Shown here: positions 15,820-24,554 of the stretch, piece after piece
Layout: every line of letters begins with the position of its first letter
Position numbering within the stretch: position 1 is the stretch's first letter
Assembly (NCBI RefSeq): GCF_000214375.1
Contig: NC_015578.1
Coordinates: 3,100,001 to 3,164,000, forward strand
Direction of reading: 5' to 3'
DNA from: Treponema primitia ZAS-2
GTDB taxonomy: Bacteria > Spirochaetota > Spirochaetia > Treponematales > Breznakiellaceae
Length of the DNA: 64,000 bases
Program-made: the position numbers and the translations under genes
The notes under the pieces: model-generated
The model's database searches: none
What the model was told of the DNA's origin: nothing
Seen by the model: the letters and a program-made list of their open reading frames with translations, nothing else

Positions 15820-17722
15820 TCAGAATAATAAAACGCCGCAGCCGCGCCCGCCTTTGACCGGGGGTCGGCCTAACCGTTTTGCCTTGTTTTTTTTCCTCGT
15901 TATTGTGGGTATTTTTATTGCCTATTTTTTCAGGAACGACACGCCGGCGGTAAAGGAGATTTCCTACTCAGCTTTTACCAATTACCTTGAACGGGATGAA
16001 ATCAGCTCGGTAAAGATAATGGATACTAATATAATTGAAGGAACCTTTAGGGACAATACCGGGGGACTGAAGCAGTTCAAAACCCTCATTCCCTACCAGG
16101 ACCCTTCGCTGCTGCCCACCCTGCGGGAGCGGGGGATCAATGTTTCCGGGGCGGTCACCGGGGTAAGCCCCTGGCGTATATTCATGGAATTCCTCCCCTG
16201 GCTTATCGGGTTCGGGTTTATCTGGTTCATGATGCGGAATATGCAGGGCACGGGGAACAAGGCTTTCCAGTTCGGGAAGAGCCGGGCGAAACGCTACCAG
16301 GATGAGGGGAAAAAGACTACCTTTGCGGATGTGGCGGGCCAGGTGGACGCCAAGTACGAATTGGAAGAAGTGGTTTCCTTCCTGAAGAGCCCCCAGAAAT
16401 TTACCAAGATGGGGGCCCGGATACCCAAGGGAGTGCTCCTGGTGGGTATGCCCGGCACGGGGAAGACCCTCATGGCAAAGGCGGTGGCCGGGGAAGCCGG
16501 GGTGGCCTACTTCCACATGTCGGGTTCTGATTTTGTTGAAATGTTTGTGGGTGTCGGGGCCAGCCGGGTCCGGGACCTTTTTGAGCAGGGGCGGAAGAAC
16601 GCGCCGTGCATCATCTTTATTGACGAATTAGACGCTGTTGGCCGGACCCGAGGCGCGGGCTACGGCGGGGGCCATGACGAGCGGGAGCAGACCTTGAACC
16701 AGCTTCTGGTTGAAATGGACGGCTTCGACTCCAAGGACGGGGTGATCATTTTGGCGGCCACTAACCGGCCCGATGTGCTTGATCCAGCCCTGCTGCGGCC
16801 CGGCCGTTTTGACCGGCAGGTGGTGGTGGCCATGCCGGATATCAAGGAACGGGAGGCTATCCTCAAGATCCACGCCGAAAAGATACCCCTGTCAACCGAG
16901 GTTGACCTGGGCCGTATTGCCCGGGCGACCCCGGGGATGAGCGGGGCGGAAATCGCCAACCTGGTCAATGAGGCGGCCCTCTTTGCGGCCCGGCAGGATA
17001 AGCCCACGGTGGAAATGCCTGACTTTGAAGAAGCCCGGGACAAAGTACTCATGGGGGTGGCCCGGAAGACCCTGGTGGTTTCTGAAAAGGAACGGCGCAT
17101 GACCGCAATCCACGAGGCGGGCCACGCCCTGCTCCACTATTTCCTGAAAAACGCCGATCCCCTCCACAAGGTAACCATAGTTCCCCATGGCCGGGCCCTG
17201 GGCATGGCCATGTCCCTCCCCTTAGAAGACAGTTACAGCCGCACCCGGGGCTGGATTGAGGACCGGATCGTGATCTGCTACGGCGGTTGGGTGGCGGAAA
17301 AGCTCTTTTACGACGAAACCACCACGGGAACCAAGCAGGACCTGCAACAGGCCACGGAAATGGCCCGGCGCATGGTCTGCGAATGGGGCATGACCGAAGA
17401 AATGGGGCCCGTGACCTACGGCCAGGAGGATGAGCCCATCTTCATCGGCAAGGAAATTGCCCGGCACAAGGAATATTCCGAAGATACCGCCCGGCTTATC
17501 GACGGGGCTGTTAAGAAGATACTGGATACTGCAAAGGGTTTTGCGGAAACCATACTGCTTGCCCATAAGGATGAACTGGAAAAACTGTCCGACGCCCTCA
17601 TAGCCCGGGAAACCCTCATCGACGACGAGGTACGATCCATCCTGGGGCTTCCCCCCCGGGAAAATTCAGCCACCCTGAGCGTACCCCTGGGAGAAACCCC
17701 ATCACCCACCCCGGAAGCCTGA
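15809..17722 (+). CDS. ftsH: ATP-dependent zinc metalloprotease FtsH
   Basis: The 637-residue membrane protease degrades misfolded and regulatory membrane proteins. It has two N-terminal membrane helices around a periplasmic FtsH domain. The AAA module has Walker A GMPGTGKT, Walker [12 protein letters not shown] and the second region of homology [20 protein letters not shown]. The zinc motif HEAGH is at about residue 435, with the third ligand in [11 protein letters not shown]. The ATG at 15809 is preferred to an upstream TTG (15797). It overlaps tilS and touches the next gene by 1 nt. Confidence 0.97.
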   Translation: MFNDQNNKTPQPRPPLTGGRPNRFALFFFLVIVGIFIAYFFRNDTPAVKEISYSAFTNYLERDEISSVKIMDTNIIEGTFRDNTGGLKQFKTLIPYQDPSLLPTLRERGINVSGAVTGVSPWRIFMEFLPWLIGFGFIWFMMRNMQGTGNKAFQFGKSRAKRYQDEGKKTTFADVAGQVDAKYELEEVVSFLKSPQKFTKMGARIPKGVLLVGMPGTGKTLMAKAVAGEAGVAYFHMSGSDFVEMFVGVGASRVRDLFEQGRKNAPCIIFIDELDAVGRTRGAGYGGGHDEREQTLNQLLVEMDGFDSKDGVIILAATNRPDVLDPALLRPGRFDRQVVVAMPDIKEREAILKIHAEKIPLSTEVDLGRIARATPGMSGAEIANLVNEAALFAARQDKPTVEMPDFEEARDKVLMGVARKTLVVSEKERRMTAIHEAGHALLHYFLKNADPLHKVTIVPHGRALGMAMSLPLEDSYSRTRGWIEDRIVICYGGWVAEKLFYDETTTGTKQDLQQATEMARRMVCEWGMTEEMGPVTYGQEDEPIFIGKEIARHKEYSEDTARLIDGAVKKILDTAKGFAETILLAHKDELEKLSDALIARETLIDDEVRSILGLPPRENSATLSVPLGETPSPTPEA

Positions 17723-19455
17723 TGATCCGCCGTTCTGGAAGCATGATCTGCCGTTCCCTGATACCGGCGCTTTTTCTGACGGCAGCCCTGGGTGTCCTGG
17801 GCGGCCAGTCCCGGCTTGGGGCCCAGTCCCGGGATGAAGATGCCCCGGCGCGGGGGGATACTGGGGCGGCGGAAAAATATGCCGCATGGGCCCTGGAAGC
17901 CATAAACCGAGATCAATGGTCCCTGGCTGAGGAAGCTCTGGACCGGGCCGCAGATTACGCCGATGTTTCTTCGGACCTTTCCTATTTGTTAGCCCTTACC
18001 CGCTCCCACCTGGGCCGGCCTTCCGGGACGGTGCTGGAAGCCCTGCGCCGGGGCCTGGAAGCAGCACGCTGGAACCGGTACAAGCCCGGCGATGCCCGGC
18101 TTTTGGAAGCCGAAACCCTCATCGGTATCCGGTCCTATGCGGAAGCCCTGCGCAGCCTGGATCAGGCCGGGGAAAGCGTCCGGGCCATAAGCTTGCGGCT
18201 CCTGGCCCTCCGGGGCCTTTCGGATACCCGCTCTTTCAACGTTACCATGGCAGAAGCCCTGAACCGCTACCCCCGTTCGCCGGAACCGGTTCGCATCCTT
18301 TTTAATTACGCTGCGGGCCGTATACCCGGGGCCGAGGAACGGGAACTGATTACCACCTGCCTGCGCCGGCTGCCCCAGCTTATTGGGGCGGACAGGGAAC
18401 TGGCCTACCTGGCGGTTCCCTTTATCCGGGATACCGAAGAAGCCCGCCGCTTAATGGCGGCTTACCGGGCCGGGGGTAGCACAAACCCTGAGGCCATTCC
18501 TTCGGCGCTTAACCTGGGCCTCATAGACGATGAAAAGGCGGTAACGGAACTTTTTCAGGAACCTTTACTGGATAAAGATCTTTTGGAAACAGTCTGGGGC
18601 CTGCTCCGGGGCGCCGCCGGCCGCAGCCGTTTCAGCAATCTCCTTTCCCAGTTTTCCGGAGCTATTACCGAAGACATTGACCGGGACGGCCGGAGCGAGT
18701 GCCGGACCCTTTACACAGATGGAAGCCCCATCGCGTACAGCTACGATGCGGATCAGGACGGGCTTCCGGAACTGGGGGTCTTTTTCTCCGTAGGTCTGCC
18801 TGTCCGGGCGGACCTAAGCGCTTATGCCGAACCGGGCTTCCCCGGGGAACAGCGCCGGCTTCAGCCGGAAAGCTTTCCGCGGATTTCCCTGGAATGGGAA
18901 CAGTACCCCGCAGTACTCCAGGCGGAATTGGAGGGGGTGCGCTACATTCCCCGGCCTAATGAATTTTTCTTTACGCCTCTGCAATTCAGGGAACTTCTGG
19001 GGAGTACCCTGCTCTACCCCGAAAGGGAACTTGTATCCCGTATATCCCGGCGCACCCTGGTCTCCTTTGCCTTAGTCATAGAACGGCAGGGCAGGGAAAT
19101 CCCCGGAAGTATTGAGCGGATAGAGATGAATTCCGGGGTTCCCCACCGTGCCCGGGAATACCTGGGGGAAAGGCTTGTGTCAGAGACCGAATTCCTCCTG
19201 GGCCAGCCCCTGGTTCAGCGTATTGATCTGGACCTGGATGGCCGGCTGGAAACGGTACGCCGCTTTCGCCGCCCAGAGCTGCCCCCGGAGGACCCCCTGG
19301 CATATTCGGTGGAGCTGGCCTCCTCGGAGAGTGACTGGGACGGTGACGGAATTTACGAATACGGTGAAAGCTATATGGGGAATCAGGAGATCCGAGCCTG
19401 GGATATGGATAAGGATGGTATTAAAGAATATACTGAGACAGGCTTGAGAAATTGA
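17722..19455 (+). CDS. Exported protein with DxDxDG calcium-type loops
   Basis: The 577-residue protein begins with a signal peptide (PALFLTAALGVLGGQSRLGA). Helical TPR-like repeats at about 50-330 follow. The C-terminal half has at least four loops of the EF-hand/dockerin form: DIDRDGRSE, DADQDGLPE, DLDLDGRLE, DWDGDGIYE and DMDKDGIKE. These suggest calcium binding. It starts on the last base of the ftsH stop codon, and the following gene encodes a secreted protease, so both may act in envelope maintenance. I do not recognise a named family. Confidence 0.75.
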   Translation: MIRRSGSMICRSLIPALFLTAALGVLGGQSRLGAQSRDEDAPARGDTGAAEKYAAWALEAINRDQWSLAEEALDRAADYADVSSDLSYLLALTRSHLGRPSGTVLEALRRGLEAARWNRYKPGDARLLEAETLIGIRSYAEALRSLDQAGESVRAISLRLLALRGLSDTRSFNVTMAEALNRYPRSPEPVRILFNYAAGRIPGAEERELITTCLRRLPQLIGADRELAYLAVPFIRDTEEARRLMAAYRAGGSTNPEAIPSALNLGLIDDEKAVTELFQEPLLDKDLLETVWGLLRGAAGRSRFSNLLSQFSGAITEDIDRDGRSECRTLYTDGSPIAYSYDADQDGLPELGVFFSVGLPVRADLSAYAEPGFPGEQRRLQPESFPRISLEWEQYPAVLQAELEGVRYIPRPNEFFFTPLQFRELLGSTLLYPERELVSRISRRTLVSFALVIERQGREIPGSIERIEMNSGVPHRAREYLGERLVSETEFLLGQPLVQRIDLDLDGRLETVRRFRRPELPPEDPLAYSVELASSESDWDGDGIYEYGESYMGNQEIRAWDMDKDGIKEYTETGLRN

Positions 19456-19460
19456 TATTC

Positions 19461-21299
19461 ATGGGTTTATGGAACAATAAAAAAATCGCAGCTATCCTGA
19501 TCCTTGCGGGGACCGGCTTGTTTATATGCTCCTGTGTCTCAGAAGCCCGGGCGGAAAAACGGCTTAGCCCCATGGTATCAACCGGGGCATTGCGTCTTAA
19601 TGATATAGAACAATACGCTTCCTCAGAGCCGGCCCGAGCCATTCACCTTATCGGGACCTACCGAACCGTTTACGGGGAAGATAGCCCCCACCCGGAGCAG
19701 GATCTGGCCCTGAATGAACGGCTCGGGATACTGGAAGGGCTGGCGATACAAAACCTGAAGGACGCCCAAACCCTGGCGATCAGTGAAAAACGCTGGGAAG
19801 ACGCGGCTTCCCTGGCCCGCTCCCTGGGGAGCCTGGGTATTGCCGTGGAAAACACCGGGATGGAACCGGACTTCCTCCTGGAAGACGGGAAGGAAAAACT
19901 TGCCGCTGGGGACAATCTGGCGGCCTTCCTCAGCGCGGCCCGTTCCCATGTCCTGAAACCCCTGGACGCCGAAAACGCATTACTGTTCCTGCAGCGGGCG
20001 GCGGAGCTGAAACAGCGGAGGGCGGCGAACTTCTTCCTTTCGATTATCGAAAGCCAGGGGGGAAGCTTCCCTAAAGAATTGGGGCTTTTCGCCAAAGGCC
20101 AGGACTCTGCCTCGGATATGATCAAAGGGGTGGTCACGGTGCTGGTAAACCGGGGCTACCGGATTCAGCGGGGCATGGGTTCCCCGGACTGGGTCCTGGG
20201 TTCCGCTTTCTTTGTGGATTCTTCAGGGCTGATGATCACCAACTACCATGTTATCGCCAGCGAGGTGGACCCCAGCTACGAGGGGTATTCACGGATGTAT
20301 ATACGTTTGGGAGACTCTACAAGCCCCCGTATCCCCGCCAAGGTAATAGGCTGGGACAAGGCCCTGGACCTGGCGCTGATCAAAGCTGAGGTGAAACCGG
20401 AATATGTCTTTTCCCTGGTGGACTGGGTAATTCCCCAGGTGGGGGATACGGTGCTGGCCATCGGCTCGCCCGGGGGGCTGGAAAAGACCGTCACCCGGGG
20501 TATTGTGTCCGCATTGGGCCGGCGTTTCCTCCAGATCGGGGACGTGATCCAAATAGATGCTGCGGTGAACCACGGCAATTCCGGGGGCCCGGTGGTTGAT
20601 ACCGAAGGCCGCCTGGTAGGCATAGTGTTTGCCGGGGTAGAGCAGTACCAGGGGCTCAACTTTGCAGTCCCTGCAGAACGGCTAGCTGCAGCCCTGCCGG
20701 CCCTGATCGCCGGAGGCAAAGCCCAGCGGCCCTGGTTCGGCCTTGCCATAAGCGAAACCGCCCAAGGGGCAGAGATTATCTATGTGGCCCCCTTTACCCC
20801 AGCGGCGGAACAACAGGTTACCGAGGGAAGCTTCATCAAATCCATTAACGGCGAGGAAGTCAGGGCCCCCCAGGGCGCCCTGATCCCCGCATTACAGGAC
20901 CGGCTTTTTCCGGGCCGCCCGGGGGAGCTGGTATCCCTGGAAACCTCAGACGGGAAACACCGGGTTCTCCAAACCACGGTTCGCCCGGAGATTCCCCTGG
21001 CGGAAGCCGCCAAAAAGGACAGCCGGGAACGTATGGCCGCAGCCCTGTTCGGCCTCATCCTGACCCCTTCCCTGAACAGGGGCATCGCCCCGGCCTACCT
21101 GGTAAAAAAAGTTGTTCGGGGTTCCATCGCCGACGAAGCCGGGCTTTCAGAACAGGACCCGGTATCCATCCGGGGCTTCAAGATCGAGGAAAGCGACGGC
21201 TATGCCCTGCTGGATATCAATGTAAAGAAACGCCGCATGGGCTACATGGAAACCTATATGCGCCTTCCAGCCATGCTGGATTCCCCGGATACTTTGTAA
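19461..21299 (+). CDS. Trypsin-like serine protease lipoprotein with PDZ-like domains
   Basis: The 612-residue protein has a lipoprotein signal (LAGTGLFICSC), a helical N-terminal region to about residue 215, and then an HtrA-like protease domain. The triad is visible as His in ITNYHVIASE, Asp in KALDLALIK and Ser in NHGNSGGPVV. Two weak PDZ-like repeats follow (VTEGSFIKSINGEEV; ADEAGLSEQDPVSIRGF). The unusual helical N-terminal domain makes it distinct from the classical HtrA at 1.5 kb. The ATG at 19461 is used rather than an upstream TTG. It is likely co-expressed with the preceding exported protein. Confidence 0.85.
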   Translation: MGLWNNKKIAAILILAGTGLFICSCVSEARAEKRLSPMVSTGALRLNDIEQYASSEPARAIHLIGTYRTVYGEDSPHPEQDLALNERLGILEGLAIQNLKDAQTLAISEKRWEDAASLARSLGSLGIAVENTGMEPDFLLEDGKEKLAAGDNLAAFLSAARSHVLKPLDAENALLFLQRAAELKQRRAANFFLSIIESQGGSFPKELGLFAKGQDSASDMIKGVVTVLVNRGYRIQRGMGSPDWVLGSAFFVDSSGLMITNYHVIASEVDPSYEGYSRMYIRLGDSTSPRIPAKVIGWDKALDLALIKAEVKPEYVFSLVDWVIPQVGDTVLAIGSPGGLEKTVTRGIVSALGRRFLQIGDVIQIDAAVNHGNSGGPVVDTEGRLVGIVFAGVEQYQGLNFAVPAERLAAALPALIAGGKAQRPWFGLAISETAQGAEIIYVAPFTPAAEQQVTEGSFIKSINGEEVRAPQGALIPALQDRLFPGRPGELVSLETSDGKHRVLQTTVRPEIPLAEAAKKDSRERMAAALFGLILTPSLNRGIAPAYLVKKVVRGSIADEAGLSEQDPVSIRGFKIEESDGYALLDINVKKRRMGYMETYMRLPAMLDSPDTL

Positions 21300-21305
21300 A
21301 ATAAG

Positions 21306-21785
21306 TTATTTCTGCGGTCGCCGTTTCCCGGAAAAAGAAGAAACCCGTATCCGGTACACGGCTACCGCCTTCAGCTGGCTTTCAGTATAGTGCCACTCCC
21401 GGTCCTCCCCGGTTTGGTGCTTCATCAGCGCATCAAGTCCCCGGATCTTTTCTTCGTCCTTAGTCAATAACTCTGCGGTTCCGAAACCAATGATGCTCTC
21501 ATAGGCAAAGCTGTAAGCGGCAGCCTCTTCTCCGGTGACCAGGGAATGTTCCCCGTCCATCTCAAAACAGACCTGGCTGTTCCGTGCCAGGATGTCCGCC
21601 TTTTTTCCTTCCCGGGCGCCATGAAAATACAGGGTCAATAAGCCCCCGTCAAATTCAAAGCCAAAATTCAGGGGAACTATGTAGGGCTGATTCTGCTCCG
21701 CCATGCCCAGGCGGAACACTTTGTTTTTCCGGAGTATCTTCAGTTTTTCTTCGACATCCGTTATTTCCCGATCTGATCTTCTCAT
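21306..21785 (-). CDS. Pyridoxamine 5'-phosphate oxidase-like flavoprotein (NimA-like)
   Basis: The 159-residue protein fits the FMN-binding split-barrel fold seen in NimA-like and heme-degrading relatives (RKNKVFRLGMAEQNQPYIVPLNFGFE, then LYFHGAREGKKADIL, VCFEMDG, SIIGFGTAELL). The ATG at 21785 has the Shine-Dalgarno AGGAGT; a longer reading would run into the tandem repeat upstream. Substrate unknown. Confidence 0.85.
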   Translation of the reverse strand: MRRSDREITDVEEKLKILRKNKVFRLGMAEQNQPYIVPLNFGFEFDGGLLTLYFHGAREGKKADILARNSQVCFEMDGEHSLVTGEEAAAYSFAYESIIGFGTAELLTKDEEKIRGLDALMKHQTGEDREWHYTESQLKAVAVYRIRVSSFSGKRRPQK

Positions 21786-21802
21786 ATTTACTCCTATAAA
21801 TT

Positions 21803-21916
21803 GGCGGCTTGCCGCCACGTTAATTGGAAGTGTTACGAAGTAACACACTACTCCTTACAAAAGGCGGCTTGCCGCCACGTTAATTGGAAGTGTTACGAAG
21901 TAACACACTACTCCTT
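21803..21916. repeat. Two tandem copies of a 54-bp unit, 60-bp period
   Basis: Units at 21803-21856 and 21863-21916 are identical. Each holds two hairpins: GGCGG-CTTG-CCGCC and GTGTTAC-GAA-GTAACAC. They lie upstream of the flavoprotein and behind mazF. With two copies and no spacer variety this is not a CRISPR array. Confidence 0.9.
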
Positions 21917-21940
21917 GTTAGTGAACCATCCTTAACATAT

Positions 21941-22258
21941 TTACTCTACCAGCATTTCTCTTATTATATTCTTTACTTCTTCTATGTTTTTTGCATTTAA
22001 CTTTCCAATTTTCTTTAGTATCCTTTTTTTATCGATTGATCGTATTTGATCCAAAACAACCCATCCTTTAGTTCCATTCAAACTAATCTTTACCCGGGTT
22101 GGATATTTATGTGATTTTGTTGTCATTGGCGCAATAATAACCGTTGCAATATTTTCATTCATTTCATTTGGAGAAATAAGCAGACATGGCCGTGTTTTCT
22201 TTATTTCATGCCCTATTGTCGGATCAAGATTTATCAAAAAAATATCGTACTGTTCCAT
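21941..22258 (-). CDS. mazF: MazF/PemK-family toxin (mRNA interferase)
   Basis: The 105-residue protein has the PemK/MazF pattern: YDIFLINLDPTIGHEIKKTRPCLLISP, then TVIIAPMTTKSHKYPTRV and GWVVLDQIRSIDKKRI. Such toxins cleave RNA at short motifs. The ATG overlaps the stop of the antitoxin gene by one base, the usual coupling for this type of module. The local A/T-richness differs from the surrounding genes and suggests acquisition. Confidence 0.93.
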   Translation of the reverse strand: MEQYDIFLINLDPTIGHEIKKTRPCLLISPNEMNENIATVIIAPMTTKSHKYPTRVKISLNGTKGWVVLDQIRSIDKKRILKKIGKLNAKNIEEVKNIIREMLVE

Positions 22259-22515
22259 TACGGTTCCCAATCCCAATCAAAGACATCATCCTCCAGGGTA
22301 TTTGATATGATGAGTTTGTCATCAAGATTTTCGTTCATTTTTTTAAACGCCTTTTCCCACCCCAAGCGGGGCTTTTTTGATATAGGCTTTAATACCAATT
22401 CATCTTCATGTATCTGCAATTCAATTTTATCCTCAATATTAAATTCATTTATAATACTTTTGGGAATTCTAATGCCCCTGGAATTGCCAATAGATACAAC
22501 TGAAACAATCATCAT
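22258..22515 (-). CDS. mazE: MazE/AbrB-type antitoxin
   Basis: The 85-residue protein opens with a swapped-hairpin DNA-binding domain (VVSIGNSRGIRIPKSIINEFN...KIELQIHEDELVLKP). An acidic tail (NLDDKLIISNTLEDDVFDWDWEP) follows that should bind the toxin. The start is one of two adjacent ATGs after AGGGAG. A perfect consensus promoter lies 17 bp upstream. Confidence 0.92.
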   Translation of the reverse strand: MMIVSVVSIGNSRGIRIPKSIINEFNIEDKIELQIHEDELVLKPISKKPRLGWEKAFKKMNENLDDKLIISNTLEDDVFDWDWEP

Positions 22516-22531
22516 TTTCTCCCTGTATGTA

Positions 22532-22560
22532 ATTATATTGTAATTATTTTCTTTTGTCAA
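22532..22560 (-). promoter_or_regulatory. Consensus promoter of mazEF
   Basis: The minus strand has TTGACA (22560-22555) and TATAAT (22537-22532) with 17-bp spacing, a perfect sigma70 consensus. It is arranged back to back with the lolA promoter 46 bp away. Confidence 0.85.
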
Positions 22561-22606
22561 ACTTTTTTTGGCCTCTATTGACAGGGCCATTATCCAGTAA
22601 TGCCCG

Positions 22607-22635
22607 TTGACAAGGGCCCACCCCTTGGCTAATAT
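22607..22635 (+). promoter_or_regulatory. Promoter of the lolA-rodZ-rimO run
   Basis: TTGACA (22607-22612) and TAATAT (22630-22635) have 17-bp spacing. The predicted transcript starts about 13 nt before the lolA ATG, leaving just room for the Shine-Dalgarno GAGGAG. Confidence 0.8.
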
Positions 22636-22654
22636 AGTAAATGAGGAGCCTTTA

Positions 22655-23356
22655 ATGGGATTTAGGGCGGCGGTAAGCCGGTTTTTTGTGTTGTTTTTGT
22701 CGATAATTGGTATTTTTAGGCTCTCCTCCCAGGAAATTATCACCGCCGAACGGTACCTTGAAACGGTTTCCGAGCGCTACGGCGCTATTCGGGACTATGA
22801 GGCGCGGATCACCATCTATTCCGGCAATACCGAGATGTTCGGCACCATAAGCCACCTGAGCCCCTCCTTCCTGCGTATTGATTTTACCAAACCCTCAGAG
22901 CAGGTGATTGCCTTTAATGGGGAGACCCTGACAGTGTACCTTCCTGAATACCGGGCGACATTGAACCAGAGCATCACCCCCAGCCGCAGGTCGCCCGCCG
23001 GGGCGGCTAACCTGGCCACAGCCCAGGGGCTGGCCCTGCTTAGGCGTAACTATATCCCCTCATTTGTAACCGGCCCGGACCCCGCGCCCCTGGAGACCGG
23101 GTCCGATGAACAGGTGGTCAAACTGCGGCTCTCCCGAAGGTCGGTTTCCGAAGGCTTCCGGGAGATTATCCTGAATATCACCCCCACCACCCATCTGATC
23201 CGGCGTATTGAGGGAAGGACCATTGCGGATGTCCTGGTCCGGTTTGATTTTTCAGATATAAAAATCAACCAAGGAATTCCGGAGCAGCGGTTTATCTATG
23301 ACTCTCCTGCTTCAGCTAATAATTTTAATAATTTTTTGTTTAGTGATACTGACTAA
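22655..23356 (+). CDS. LolA-family outer-membrane lipoprotein carrier-like protein
   Basis: The 233-residue protein has a signal peptide (FVLFLSIIGIFRLSS) followed by the LolA/LolB-like pattern. That pattern runs YLETVSERYGAIRDYEARITIYSG, LRIDFTKPSEQVIAFNGETLTVYLPEY and a C-terminal FDFSDIKINQGIPEQRFIY. It would carry lipoproteins or lipid across the periplasm. The ATG at 22655 has GAGGAG upstream. It is the first gene of a plus-strand run with rodZ-like and rimO. Confidence 0.82.
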   Translation: MGFRAAVSRFFVLFLSIIGIFRLSSQEIITAERYLETVSERYGAIRDYEARITIYSGNTEMFGTISHLSPSFLRIDFTKPSEQVIAFNGETLTVYLPEYRATLNQSITPSRRSPAGAANLATAQGLALLRRNYIPSFVTGPDPAPLETGSDEQVVKLRLSRRSVSEGFREIILNITPTTHLIRRIEGRTIADVLVRFDFSDIKINQGIPEQRFIYDSPASANNFNNFLFSDTD

Positions 23357-23427
23357 TGTAAAACAGGCATTCATCCGTTTCAAAGGAGCGCTGAAGGTTT
23401 CCTAAAACGGTATGGAGGAGGAAATCT

Positions 23428-24552
23428 GTGGAGTCCCTGGGAGATAAATTAAAATCTACCCGTGAGAGTAAAGGTTATACTTTTGATTATGTAGGACGGG
23501 AAACTAATATTGCTACCCGTTATCTGGAAGCCCTGGAAAATGAGAATTTTTCTGTTTTTCCCGGGGAACCCTATCTTCTCGGTTTTTTGCGGAACTATGG
23601 TGAATACCTCGGTCTGGACGTGAACGAGCTGATTAGCCTGTACCGGTCCCTGAAGATCCAGGAACAGCCCGTTCCGGTGGAACATCTCCTGAGATCCCCC
23701 TCAAAGCTGCCAAAGGTGTTCATCACCATTGCTGTGGTTCTCCTTGGCATTAGTGCCATAGTGGGGGGCATTTATTTCTTCATGAACATCCCCTGGAAAA
23801 CCGAAACCGCCGAGGCGGCGGTACGGCCCGTGGTGGCCTATACCCTGGAAGGCAGCTTTCTGGAGCGGCGTTTTTACCGCGGGGATACAATTACCATTCC
23901 CCTGGGAGGGGAACTGTATAAAATGGAACTCATCAACCTGGGTGAAGCGGTGACCATCTCCGCCCCCACCGGGACGGTAATCCTCGATCTGGGCCAGGAA
24001 GTTAACGTAGATATCAACAACGATGGTGTGGGGGATATACGGATAAGTGCACAAGAATTTGCACGAAACGATCCCGCCATGGGGGTACAGCTCCGTTTTG
24101 ATATCAGTACCGATCTGGGAGTATATGTTGCCGAGGCAACCGGAGAAAGATTGTCCGAAATTGCAGAATCCGGAGGAATCGCCGCCCAGGAAGCGGCAGG
24201 AAGCAGTGTTTCTAACGCCCCGGTTATCTTCGCATCCTCCAACGCCTATCCCTTTACCCTCCAGGCATCTTTCCAGGGTTACTGTATGTTCCGCTGGGAA
24301 ATACTCCGGGAACGGGATCGGCAGGGCAGAAATGAGCAATACTATGTCAGAACCGATGAACTCAATATCCAGGCCCAGAACGGTATCCGCATCTGGGTGT
24401 CCAATGCCACGGCGGTAAAACTCCAGGTCATTGGGGGGGGCCGCACGGTTCCCCTGGAAATCGGCGGAGCCGGCGAAGTGGTGGTGGCCGATGTGCGATG
24501 GGTCCGGGACGACGACGGCCGGTACCGGCTGGTCCTGATCCGGCTCGACTGA
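23428..24552 (+). CDS. RodZ-like helix-turn-helix membrane protein
   Basis: The 374-residue protein has an N-terminal HTH_25 domain (LGDKLKSTRESKGYTFDYVGRETNIATRYLEALE, about 3-70). A single membrane helix lies at about 93-115, followed by a beta-rich periplasmic region ending in a DUF4115-like segment (about 275-370). This is the RodZ arrangement linking MreB to the cell envelope, which would fit cell-shape control. GTG start at 23428 with the strong Shine-Dalgarno GGAGGAGG. Two nucleotides separate its stop from rimO. Confidence 0.85.
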   Translation: MESLGDKLKSTRESKGYTFDYVGRETNIATRYLEALENENFSVFPGEPYLLGFLRNYGEYLGLDVNELISLYRSLKIQEQPVPVEHLLRSPSKLPKVFITIAVVLLGISAIVGGIYFFMNIPWKTETAEAAVRPVVAYTLEGSFLERRFYRGDTITIPLGGELYKMELINLGEAVTISAPTGTVILDLGQEVNVDINNDGVGDIRISAQEFARNDPAMGVQLRFDISTDLGVYVAEATGERLSEIAESGGIAAQEAAGSSVSNAPVIFASSNAYPFTLQASFQGYCMFRWEILRERDRQGRNEQYYVRTDELNIQAQNGIRIWVSNATAVKLQVIGGGRTVPLEIGGAGEVVVADVRWVRDDDGRYRLVLIRLD

Positions 24553-24554
24553 CT

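Noticed and set aside
21803-21916. Possible CRISPR array
   Set aside because: Only two tandem identical units with a 6-bp gap; no variable spacers and no cas genes.
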